DNA of 64,000 bases from NCBI GenBank assembly GCA_903903635.1, contig CAIUZK010000268.1, forward strand, positions 51,117 through 115,116. Direction: 5' to 3'. Shown here in pieces: positions 1-7,181 of the stretch. This stretch comes from an uncultured Bacteroidota bacterium. GTDB taxonomy: Bacteria; Bacteroidota; Bacteroidia; Chitinophagales; Chitinophagaceae. Position numbers and translations under genes: made by a program. Position 1 is the stretch's first letter; the number at the start of each line of letters is the position of its first letter. Under the pieces are notes generated by a model. That model did not search any database, had not been told where the DNA came from, and saw nothing but the letters and a program-made list of their open reading frames with translations.

Positions 1-102
1 GAAATTCCCACTCCGGAAACCAACTTCTGTTTCAAATTGCTGCGTACCCGCATTCTTAACCTTCCATATTACCATCCTTCCGCAGAACCTAAAAACCGTT
101 AA
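1..102 (+). CDS. C-terminal end of an unidentified protein (partial)
   Basis: An open frame runs from the window edge to a TAA at 100-102, giving the last 33 residues of a protein (ends PSAEPKNR). Nothing in this tail identifies a family. It is followed on the same strand by the DUF1360 gene after 170 bases, so it could belong to the same transcription unit. It may also be chance open frame; only the upstream sequence can decide. Confidence 0.3.
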   Translation, partial: EIPTPETNFCFKLLRTRILNLPYYHPSAEPKNR

Positions 103-272
103 TCAACCCTGAAATTTCAGTTGTTCAACGGTAAAAAATGTCATGGCTTATCTATAATTTTACCTGGGTATCAATGCCTAAGCTTTAAAAGATTATTAAT
201 GGGATGCAGGTAGTATCCTATGCAATTACTTACAATGTTGCTTGAATTTGCATCTGTACCAAACACCACTCA

Positions 273-560
273 ATGAACCAACTTGAAAAATACCTGGTAC
301 TCGTTATTGCGGTCTGGAGAGTTACCCACCTCATCAGCTCCGAAGATGGTCCGTTTGATCTTATATTCAAACTCCGGAAATTCTGTGGCGATTCCTTCTT
401 TGGCAAACTCATGGACTGTTTCTACTGCCTGAGTATCTGGATCGGACTTATTGCCGCCCTTATTGCTGCTTCCGATTGGAAAATGGTGATAATACTCACT
501 CTTTATTATTCGGGCGCGGCCCTGATGCTGGAAAAATTAACCAACAAAAACTTTAATTAG
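273..560 (+). CDS. DUF1360-like small membrane protein
   Basis: A 95-residue protein with a hydrophobic N-terminal segment (residues 7-21), a central Cys pair in the motif MDCFYCLSIWIG (C49, C52, W56) and a second hydrophobic stretch at about 57-88. The C-x-x-C-x3-W arrangement between membrane segments is what I recall of DUF1360 proteins, which have no established biochemical role. The two cysteines could bind metal or form a disulfide. The stop codon is only 7 bases before the next small gene, so the two are probably co-transcribed. The ATG at 273 is the first in frame after upstream stops. Confidence 0.7.
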   Translation: MNQLEKYLVLVIAVWRVTHLISSEDGPFDLIFKLRKFCGDSFFGKLMDCFYCLSIWIGLIAALIAASDWKMVIILTLYYSGAALMLEKLTNKNFN

Positions 561-567
561 ATCTTTT

Positions 568-786
568 ATGTGCAACTGTAACCAGAAACGTACAACCACC
601 AATTTTGGCAATCAGATTTCTAATCAGTCTGTTGCCAAAGTAAAACTCATTACAGAAGATCCTGTTACAATCACAGGGAATATCACAGGCCGCCAATATG
701 CTTTCCGCTACGTCAACGAAATAAATCTGGTGGACCCAAGAGATTTGCAGGGCCTCAAAGGGATGCACAACCTGCTGATATTGTAA
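568..786 (+). CDS. Small hypothetical protein with N-terminal CNC motif
   Basis: A 72-residue soluble protein beginning MCNCNQKR. The first eight residues carry two cysteines and several basic or polar residues; the rest alternates hydrophobic and polar residues as in a small beta-rich domain (for example VKLITEDPVTITGNITG). There is no signal peptide or membrane segment. It starts 7 bases after the DUF1360 gene and ends in front of a hairpin terminator at 851-879, so the pair forms a short operon. I do not recognise the family. Confidence 0.6.
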   Translation: MCNCNQKRTTTNFGNQISNQSVAKVKLITEDPVTITGNITGRQYAFRYVNEINLVDPRDLQGLKGMHNLLIL

Positions 787-850
787 TTCTCTTTTGTTTA
801 CCTGAGCACAAAACATAACAATTTTTCACTCCTCAGAATACCATACAGGA

Positions 851-879
851 AAAGGATTGCCTTGCAATGGCAACCCTTT
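851..879. terminator. Hairpin between convergent genes
   Basis: AAAGGATTGCC (851-861) pairs with GGCAACCCTTT (869-879) with one A-C mismatch and a 7-base loop. It lies between the plus-strand gene ending at 786 and the minus-strand gene ending at 904, and A/T-rich flanks suit termination in both directions. Confidence 0.6.
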
Positions 880-903
880 CTATTATTTATTTGTGTCTAA
901 TAT

Positions 904-1755
904 TTATGGGCAGTTCAAAGTCCAGGTCCATGCGGTTCCGCCACCCAGGCATCCACTTACCACTACTGTTATGTTTTTAGATTTGTTTGCATCATACGTA
1001 AAGTTCAAAGTACTTGCCTGGCCTACAAATCCTGGCAATGGGGTACTGCAATCGCATTGCGGAGGTATGGTAGAGTTCGGATTTGTTCCTGTACCGGTCA
1101 GCCATGTTCCGTTCTGATATACATCTATCCTGTCTGGTACACTGTAAGTATCATAAGTAAGCGTCATTGCTCCCGATGCCTTGCCGGTCATGTCTATGGT
1201 AGTAAAGGTCAATCCTTCCGATCCGTTTACTGTTGCGGTGGCACAGGTTACAGGTGCGGTGAGCACAACATCTGTTGTCAGCACATTCGAGATGTTTCCT
1301 GAATTATCTATTATGATATACACCAGCTGGAAATTACCGTATTTCACCTTAGCCGGAATGGTTATGGGCAGTACTATTGTTCCGGTAGTAGTAGACGAAC
1401 TGAAACCGGTAACTTCAAGATAACCTGTTGCGCCATACACCTGTACCACTATCTTAGTTATTCCGTTTGGCGATGAATAGTTAAATGGAAGCAGCAACTG
1501 ATAATTTGGCGAAATAGAAGCCGATGACTGGTTAGCCGATATCACAGGCGCATTCGTAAGACTGGTTGTTGGGAAAGTCCCTGTCTTTGCGGTGCTACCC
1601 GGAATAATCAGCACAGCCTGCAATTTAGTGGCATCCGTTGGCGCTATCGAATCCACTGTAGGGGTTGCATTATTACTCTTCTTACATCCTATTTGCAACG
1701 AAAATAGAAACACTGCTAATGTCAATACCGATGTTAATGCTACGATCTTTTTCAT
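904..1755 (-). CDS. Exported lipoprotein of unknown function
   Basis: A 283-residue protein with a type II signal peptide: Lys-rich start, hydrophobic core and lipobox LQIGC (C24), followed by KKSNN. The mature part is Thr/Ser/Gly-rich and beta-strand-like throughout (for example GTIVLPITIPAKVKYGNFQLVYIII, cut here to its pattern of alternating residues), which suggests Ig-like or other beta-sandwich domains at the cell surface. It ends CLGGGTAWTWTLNCP with two late cysteines. It is a single gene with its own promoter region. No catalytic motif is visible, so the function is unassigned. Confidence 0.8.
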   Translation of the reverse strand: MKKIVALTSVLTLAVFLFSLQIGCKKSNNATPTVDSIAPTDATKLQAVLIIPGSTAKTGTFPTTSLTNAPVISANQSSASISPNYQLLLPFNYSSPNGITKIVVQVYGATGYLEVTGFSSSTTTGTIVLPITIPAKVKYGNFQLVYIIIDNSGNISNVLTTDVVLTAPVTCATATVNGSEGLTFTTIDMTGKASGAMTLTYDTYSVPDRIDVYQNGTWLTGTGTNPNSTIPPQCDCSTPLPGFVGQASTLNFTYDANKSKNITVVVSGCLGGGTAWTWTLNCP

Positions 1756-2239
1756 TTTGGTTGTTTTTAGTTGTTAACACTTACTTTTCTCACACTGCTT
1801 TTCCTTATTATGTGTTTTCCCCGATAGTTTCTGTTATCCCCATGGCGATTACTGAACTTATACCTCAGAACTGAATCCGATGTAAAATTAATCCGCCACT
1901 TTAGGGCCTAAAATGACCGTGATTGAAAAATCAGTGATTTACATCAGTACAGAATATTGACCCGCTAACCATCGTCATTCCGGCCATATTGTAACCCTCT
2001 CCTCCAATCTCCAATCTCCACTGTATACTGGAATTTGGAATTGGTATTTCAGACTATCTACTATCTACTATCTACTATCTAAATTGTCAGGCATTATCCA
2101 GCCCTGCACAGATTAGTGAACTGTATTTCGAAAATACCTCATGTATCAGAATTATAATGCTGACTCTAATCATTCAATATGGTCCACTTATTTTATAGAT
2201 TTGTACATCAGGGTTTATAAAAAAGTATAATTAAGGCTT
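1756..2239. repeat. Gene-free spacer with two kinds of heptamer repeat
   Basis: This 484-base divergent spacer contains no credible gene. At 2004-2019 the unit CCAATCT is repeated a little over twice, and at 2053-2080 the unit ACTATCT is repeated four times. Such short tandem heptamers often lie between genes in this phylum and in cyanobacteria. A second copy of the CTATCTA type lies at 12944-12966. The promoter of the gene at 2240 occupies the right end. Confidence 0.75.
2196..2203 (+). promoter_or_regulatory. Promoter -7 box TAGATTTG
   Basis: Matches the Bacteroidota -7 consensus TAnnTTTG. It lies 37 bases upstream of the ATG at 2240 and is the likely promoter of the thioredoxin-fold/ABC transporter operon. 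No clear TTTG -33 element is seen. Confidence 0.5.
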
Positions 2240-2980
2240 ATGAGATATTTTCTGTCTGTTTTTTTTACCGCCACATTTTTTTGGGCTTCGCAAATTTGTA
2301 CTGCACAAGTATCTGTTGAAATTGCCAATCAGAATAAAAAGGGCAATGCCGTATTCCTTGTGGTAACCAATGGTGGTATCGACCTTCCCGCCACCAGGGA
2401 AATTGCGCTAAAGGCCAATAAATTATATCCCAAATCTTCTGTTATTACTTTAGACAAATCTGATAAAGCCAACGCTGAACTGGTGAAAAAATATGGCTTA
2501 TCTGGTTCAGCTACTCCTATGATTATGGTTATCGCTTCTAATGGAGTGGTTACTGATGGATATCCTAAAAATGAAGCAACACCGCAAAAACTGGTTGAGG
2601 GAATTCCCACAAAAAGGCAATCAGAAGCGCTGCTTGGTTTCGATCAGAAAAAACCGGTCTTTGTAGTGATGTATAAAAAGAACTTCACAGACAGAGCAAC
2701 CGTAACTGATGCTTGTAAAAAAGCAGCTCTAGCCCTCAACGGGAAAGCCGTTGTAGTTGAAGTTGATTTGGATGATAAAGCCGAGGCTGAGTTCATTAAA
2801 TTACTCAACCCTGATTTGCCGGTAACAAAAACGATCGTTCATGTATTTAACAGCAAAGGGCAGTTTACTTCCGATTTCTCTGCGCCTATAAAAACAGATG
2901 CGCTGGTAGCTGCGGCAAAAAAAACTCAAACTGCATGCTGTCCTCCCGGTAGCGGAAAAAGCTGCCCTCCAAAGAAATAA
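2240..2980 (+). CDS. Periplasmic protein with two thioredoxin-like lobes and Cys tail
   Basis: A 246-residue protein with a Sec signal peptide ending near ICTAQ (residue 23). Two consecutive alpha/beta lobes, about residues 30-125 and 133-230, read like thioredoxin folds, including a GSATPMIMV stretch that resembles a cis-Pro loop. Neither lobe has the CxxC active site. Instead the extreme C-terminus carries three cysteines, CCPPGSGKSC (C233, C234, C242), on a Pro/Gly/Lys tail that looks like a flexible thiol or metal-binding arm. It is first in an operon with an FtsX permease and an ATPase (29-base gap), so it probably serves that transporter. Fold assignment is by eye. Confidence 0.7.
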   Translation: MRYFLSVFFTATFFWASQICTAQVSVEIANQNKKGNAVFLVVTNGGIDLPATREIALKANKLYPKSSVITLDKSDKANAELVKKYGLSGSATPMIMVIASNGVVTDGYPKNEATPQKLVEGIPTKRQSEALLGFDQKKPVFVVMYKKNFTDRATVTDACKKAALALNGKAVVVEVDLDDKAEAEFIKLLNPDLPVTKTIVHVFNSKGQFTSDFSAPIKTDALVAAAKKTQTACCPPGSGKSCPPKK

Positions 2981-3009
2981 GCATTGATCATTCGCACAAC
3001 ACACAATAT

Positions 3010-4227
3010 ATGAACGTCAGAAAACTAGTCTGGCTTGAGTTCAAGTACCACAAGTCGCAGTTAATTTCAGGATTGCTGGCAATCACCCTGGGAGTAGCTG
3101 TTATTGTGGGCATAAGGTCCATATCTGTAGTATCCGAAAAAGCAGTTGCAATAAATCTCGATAACCTCGGAGCTAATATATTGGTATTACCCCAGGGCTC
3201 AAACGTGGATAACTACTACACTGCCGACATAGATGCCCCAACTTTCCCCGAAGAGTATGTAGAGTTGATAGCAACGTCCTCACTTGCCGGTGTCGACAAT
3301 ATGTCTCCCAAACTTACCCGCCGAATCAGTATCAATGGTCAGAAGATAGTACTAACCGGGATACTACCTAAAAGTGAACTGGCCTCAAAACCGATATGGC
3401 AAAATTCAGGCTTGTTTGGTAAAACACTGAAAGCGTCGTGCGGGCCAAATCCTTCCAATGAATCCCTTGGCTACAAGGATGAAAAACTGCAGCGCAAATC
3501 CATTGATTCTCTTGCACCCGATGAATGCCTGGTGGGCTACTCGGCGGCCAGAAGATTAAACCTAAAAGAAAACGCCGCTATTGTTATCGAAGGCAAAACA
3601 TTCAGGATTGCCAAAGTGATTACTGAAACAGGAACTATTGATGATGACCGCATTTTCGCTCATCTGCACATAGTCCAGAATTTGCTGGGGATTAAAGAAC
3701 AGATCAGCGCCATAGAAATAATGGGCTGTTGCAATGCAATAACCGAAGGACTTCTTGGCAAACTCAGGAACATTTTACCCGATACTAAAATCACCACAAT
3801 TGGCCAGATAGTTTCTACCCAGGTGCAAACCAATAAAATGATGAACAAGGTGTCTTTTGTATTCCTGCTCATTATCCTTTTCGTAGGCGGCATTTCTATT
3901 GGCAACTTTATGTGGGCAAATGTAAATGAGCGGAGAAAAGAGATCGGGATGTTTCGGATGATAGGTTTTTCAAAAGGCATTATATACCGCATGCTGCTGG
4001 CCAAAGCCTTTATTCTAGGGGTTATCGGCGGCATTATTGGGTATATTATAGGTACAGGAGCGGCAATGTGGCTGGGCCCTGAATTCGCCAATTTGTCGGT
4101 TCGTCCATTGCCCGGATTAATACTGGTGTCCTTATTAATTTCGGTTGCCGTATCACTTATCGGGGCAGTAATACCCGCATGGGTGGCTGGTAAAATCGAT
4201 CCGTTTATTAACATGCAGGAGGGCTGA
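3010..4227 (+). CDS. FtsX/MacB-type ABC transporter permease
   Basis: A 405-residue inner-membrane protein: an N-terminal membrane segment (about 18-38), a periplasmic domain of about 225 residues, and three C-terminal segments (about 280-300, 332-355, 370-395). The cytoplasmic loop NERRKEIGMFRMIGFSKGII is typical of FtsX/MacB permeases. The periplasmic domain contains adjacent cysteines in EIMGCCNAI (C240, C241) plus C143 and about C172, unusual for lipoprotein-type exporters and matching the Cys tail of the protein encoded upstream. The ATPase gene follows after 2 bases. The substrate is unknown; a metal- or thiol-related role is inference. Confidence 0.88.
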   Translation: MNVRKLVWLEFKYHKSQLISGLLAITLGVAVIVGIRSISVVSEKAVAINLDNLGANILVLPQGSNVDNYYTADIDAPTFPEEYVELIATSSLAGVDNMSPKLTRRISINGQKIVLTGILPKSELASKPIWQNSGLFGKTLKASCGPNPSNESLGYKDEKLQRKSIDSLAPDECLVGYSAARRLNLKENAAIVIEGKTFRIAKVITETGTIDDDRIFAHLHIVQNLLGIKEQISAIEIMGCCNAITEGLLGKLRNILPDTKITTIGQIVSTQVQTNKMMNKVSFVFLLIILFVGGISIGNFMWANVNERRKEIGMFRMIGFSKGIIYRMLLAKAFILGVIGGIIGYIIGTGAAMWLGPEFANLSVRPLPGLILVSLLISVAVSLIGAVIPAWVAGKIDPFINMQEG

Positions 4228-4229
4228 TT

Positions 4230-4895
4230 ATGAATTTAACAATTACAAACCTTTGCAAGCAATACCATCATGCCGATGGTCCCGTTGATGCACTGAAAAA
4301 TGTAAACTTCTCGGTTAACAAGGGAGACTTCGTTACTATTACAGGATCTTCAGGATCGGGTAAAACCACCTTGCTGTTATGCCTGGCGGGCCTCATTAAA
4401 TCAACCTCCGGAACCATACTCTTTAATGACTTCAGAATCGATTCAGCATCCGACAAACAGTTGTCCGGCTTCAGGATGAACAATGTGGGGTTTGTAATGC
4501 AAAGTTTCGCCCTGATACCCTACCTGACAGCCATCGAAAACGTGATGTTGCCTTTAGCTGTTTCCAATATCGACAAAGCACAGAAATACAACCGCGCCCT
4601 GGAACTACTAAAACTGGTAGGTCTTGAAAACCGGAAGAACCATTTACCCAAAGAACTTTCCGCCGGACAGCAGCAGCGGGTTGCCATTGCCCGCGCCCTG
4701 ATAAACAAACCCACTCTTATTTTAGCCGATGAACCTACCGGCAATCTTGACCCGGCCCTATCCATCGAAATACTCGACCTGCTAAAGAGTATAAATCAGT
4801 CGCAAGCCATCACCATACTTATGGTTACCCATAGCCCCCTGGCCTCACAATATGGCAACCATAAAATCCATCTCACAGATGGTTGCCTAAGCTAG
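4230..4895 (+). CDS. ABC transporter ATP-binding protein, LolD/MacB type
   Basis: A 221-residue ATPase with Walker A GSSGSGKT (39-46), Q-loop near [18 protein letters not shown] signature LSAGQQQR (about 143-150), Walker B LILADEP with the TGNLD D-loop following, and an H-loop in VTHSP. It is the usual length and type that pairs with FtsX-like permeases. Its ATG is 2 bases after the permease stop, so translation is probably coupled. It energises the permease at 3010-4227. The stop codon lies directly at the start of a long repeat-rich spacer. Confidence 0.93.
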   Translation: MNLTITNLCKQYHHADGPVDALKNVNFSVNKGDFVTITGSSGSGKTTLLLCLAGLIKSTSGTILFNDFRIDSASDKQLSGFRMNNVGFVMQSFALIPYLTAIENVMLPLAVSNIDKAQKYNRALELLKLVGLENRKNHLPKELSAGQQQRVAIARALINKPTLILADEPTGNLDPALSIEILDLLKSINQSQAITILMVTHSPLASQYGNHKIHLTDGCLS

Positions 4896-5030
4896 GTTTT
4901 TGCATGATTGTTGTCATTTGCAGTAAAAAATTGCAGGGGACTGCAAAAATTGTCTGAATCAGAATCTTCAGAATTATTGAATTTTCAGAATTGGATGGTT
5001 TTTGCATGGTTGTAGTCTTTTGCAGTAAAA

Positions 5031-5082
5031 ATTGCAGGAGTTTATATTGATAATCAATTGTTTAGTAGTTGAAAATTGCAGG
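5031..5082 (+). repeat. 52-base direct repeat, copy 1
   Basis: Starts ATTGCAGGAGTTTATATTGA and ends GTAGTTGAAAATTGCAGG. It differs from 5205-5256 by one base (A/G). The core TCAATT-GTTTAGT-AGTTGA can form a hairpin. Confidence 0.9.
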
Positions 5083-5204
5083 GGACTGCAAAATTGTCTG
5101 AATCGCAGATTAAATGCTCCTTCGCTGAAAAAGCTATGGCGCACGAAGAGGGATTATAGGATTTCGCTGATTGTGTTGCATTTCCAGAATGGTTTTTCAG
5201 AATA

Positions 5205-5256
5205 ATTGCAGGAGTTTGTATTGATAATCAATTGTTTAGTAGTTGAAAATTGCAGG
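5205..5256 (+). repeat. 52-base direct repeat, copy 2
   Basis: Second copy of the unit at 5031-5082, one mismatch. Part of it, AATTGTTTAGT (5230-5240), is also present inverted as ACTAAACAATT at 5298-5308. Confidence 0.9.
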
Positions 5257-5434
5257 TTTCTGTAATTTTTTTGCTGTTTTTTGCAGAAATTAGAATCACT
5301 AAACAATTAACCACAAGGGCAACTAAGAAGTGAACAAAGGTCACAATGGACCTGCTATGATTTTTTTGCTTGTTCTTTTAATAGAATTGCACACTGCGCA
5401 AAAAATATTTTGTTGCGCATTTTTTTATTGATAA

Positions 5435-5524
5435 TCAAGCGTTTAGCTTGAGATAATTGCGCATTTTGGTTGTAAGTGTGCAATTTTGTGTGCAATGCTC
5501 AGGATTTGAATTAGGTTGCTTCAT
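5435..5524 (-). CDS. Putative 29-residue micro-ORF behind a consensus promoter
   Basis: On the minus strand an ATG at 5524 opens a 29-codon frame beginning MKQPNSNPEHCTQNC and ending MRNYLKLNA, with its TGA inside the TCAAGC-GTTTA-GCTTGA hairpin. It lies 38 bases downstream of a full consensus promoter (5562-5593). The equivalent frame in the repeat copy at 5205-5256 ends CNFQLLNN before a TGA at the same place, so the C-terminus and stop look conserved between diverged copies. Alternatively this is an untranslated RNA or a remnant of a mobile element. Confidence 0.3.
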   Translation of the reverse strand: MKQPNSNPEHCTQNCTLTTKMRNYLKLNA

Positions 5525-5561
5525 GATGGGATTATTTAGTATTTATTGATGAGATTTGGGG

Positions 5562-5593
5562 CAAAGATAGGGTAAATAGTTCTAAATTCCAAA
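5562..5593 (-). promoter_or_regulatory. Full Bacteroidota consensus promoter reading into the repeats
   Basis: On the minus strand TTTG (5590-5593), then 20 bases, then TATCTTTG (5562-5569) match both the -33 and -7 elements with the expected spacing. Transcription would start near 5556 and run leftward through the repeat cluster; only the micro-ORF at 5435-5524 lies behind it. Confidence 0.55.
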
Positions 5594-5793
5594 TAAAATG
5601 GATTGTTTATTTTAATGCCAATTTACCGGGAAACAGGTGGGATTGGATTTTGGACTCTGGAATTTAATATTGGGGATTCCGAAATCAGCACCTCATCACT
5701 TCCGCGCACTATATTATCCCCTACATAATGAGTAATCCCTCTCCTTACCAAGAAGAGCTATAAATGCCCGTGCTAATTGTGATTCAGTGAATT

Positions 5794-6822
5794 TCATTTT
5801 TTCAACTTCTTTATATCAAGTTCTATATCCTTTAAACTTTGTTCTTTCTCTGCTTTTTTTTGTTCTGTTTTAAATTTCGCAAACTCCTCACCCGATTTTT
5901 GAACTGCCATTTCATGGCTTATTTTCCCGGCATGAGTTAGCAATTCCCTGCCATTCAGTTGCAATATACTATCCAGCCTGCTTATCCAATCCTTCATATA
6001 CATGGGCGTGCGCTGCTGTGCCATTGTTTCGGCAAAAGCCAGGTACTGTTCCACCAACAGGCCCAATAGTTTTATCTCTTTTTCGTTCAGATAATTTTTG
6101 GCTACCGCCAGGTCGTTTTTAGTTATCTTCTCCGGTATTTTCTTATCATATGACTGCATTCCGAGCAAGGGCAGCGAGGCATCAACCCGCCTGTATACCA
6201 GTTCTGCCGCAGTTTGTGTGCTTATTGCCCATAGCAATTTGTTCTGCACTATTTTAAAAAACTCTATTGTTTGTTCATCTTTCGGGTTATAATCAATACT
6301 GGTTGTATAAATGTCTTTAATCTTTTGGTAGAAGAAACGTTCCGAGAGCCGGATTTCCCGTATACGCCCCTGCAGTTCCTCAAAATAATTCATCGAACTG
6401 CCCGACTTGAATCGTTCATCATTCAGTGCAAAGCCCTTAATAATATACTCCTTCAGCCGCTGCGTAGCCCATATCCGAAACTGCGTTCCCTGTGGCGATT
6501 TTACCCGGTAGCCTACCGAGATGATCACATCCAGGCTATAATAGTTTGTTTCATATCCCTTACCGTCACTGGCAGTTGTTCGGAAATTCCGAACAACTGA
6601 ATTTTCGTCCAATTCCCCTTCTTCAAAAACATTCTTTATATGCTCGCTTATAGTCGCTTTCGACTTCTGGAAAAGCTCACACAGTTGCGCCTGGGTCAGC
6701 CACACAGTTTCATCTTCCAGCCTTACATCTATTTTGATGTTGCCATCCCGGTTTTGATAAATCAGTATTTCCCCTGTATCCATACTAATTAAATAATCTT
6801 TATTTTTTTCAAAGATACCCAT
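5794..6822 (-). CDS. RhuM-family (virulence RhuM-like) protein
   Basis: A 342-residue soluble protein of the RhuM family, recognised from the N-terminal block ETVWLTQAQLCELFQKSKAT, then TISEHIKNVFEEGEL, and RIWATQRLKEYIIKGFALND. These read as a DNA-binding-type helical domain followed by an alpha-helical C-terminus ending in a Lys/Glu-rich coiled coil (about 300-342). RhuM was named from a Salmonella pathogenicity island, and homologues are common in mobile or defence-rich DNA; the molecular function is not established. The ATG at 6822 gives MGIFEKNKDY; MDTGEILIYQ at residue 15 is an alternative start close to that of many relatives. It is a lone gene beside a repeat island, suggesting acquisition. 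Confidence 0.88.
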   Translation of the reverse strand: MGIFEKNKDYLISMDTGEILIYQNRDGNIKIDVRLEDETVWLTQAQLCELFQKSKATISEHIKNVFEEGELDENSVVRNFRTTASDGKGYETNYYSLDVIISVGYRVKSPQGTQFRIWATQRLKEYIIKGFALNDERFKSGSSMNYFEELQGRIREIRLSERFFYQKIKDIYTTSIDYNPKDEQTIEFFKIVQNKLLWAISTQTAAELVYRRVDASLPLLGMQSYDKKIPEKITKNDLAVAKNYLNEKEIKLLGLLVEQYLAFAETMAQQRTPMYMKDWISRLDSILQLNGRELLTHAGKISHEMAVQKSGEEFAKFKTEQKKAEKEQSLKDIELDIKKLKK

Positions 6823-7181
6823 GCACCCCCTATAATTTTAACATCCCCCCAAATAAAATCTCCAAAATATTTCAGACATAAATTTCAGGCACGAATACAT
6901 TATTCAACACAGTCCGGGGAGGGTGGTATTATTCTTCAACCTGGGGCTTCACACCAGGTTATACATATTTAAGTCCTCTGGACTATGCCTGCTTTTATTG
7001 CCTTAACGGTATAACACACGGAATTCAGAAACTGCATTTTGGATTTTATAATGCATTTTGGATTTTCTCAATTGGAAATTGGAAATTCCCACATTGGAAA
7101 TTAATAATGACCAATATCAGTAAACATTAAAACCTCGCTCGCACTCTTTTGTGTAACTTTGCACCGTTCTAAAAAAAAATT
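6823..7181. repeat. Gene-free spacer with REP-like palindromes
   Basis: No gene in these 359 bases. AACCTGG (6938-6944) pairs with CCAGGTT (6954-6960), and AGTCC (6972-6976) with GGACT (6980-6984); this double palindrome resembles a dispersed intergenic repeat type that I recall from Bacteroidota. At 7072-7092 the heptamer ATTGGAA is repeated in tandem. The right end holds the thiolase promoter. Confidence 0.6.
7154..7161 (+). promoter_or_regulatory. Promoter -7 box TAACTTTG for the thiolase
   Basis: TAnnTTTG match 20 bases before the thiolase ATG at 7182, followed by C as is usual for this box. The leader is short and A-rich with no Shine-Dalgarno sequence. Confidence 0.6.

Larger units (their letters stand above)
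4896..5793. repeat. Cluster of degenerate interspersed repeats
   Basis: This 898-base region between the ABC operon and the RhuM gene has no normal-sized gene. It contains: two copies of a 42-43-base unit starting GGTTTTTGCATG (4895-4937, 4997-5038); two copies of a unit TTGCAGGGGACTGCAA with AATTGTCTGAATC (4931-4960, 5076-5105); a 52-base unit repeated with one mismatch (5031-5082, 5205-5256); a diverged third copy of its core (5428-5460); a segment CTTCGCTGAAAAAGCTATGG (5119-5138) related to 29439-29460; and a CACTAAACAATTAACCACA tract near 5297. Many parts are palindromic. AATTGTCTGAATCAGAATCTTCAG resembles interspersed repeats that I recall from other Bacteroidota genomes. Confidence 0.8.
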
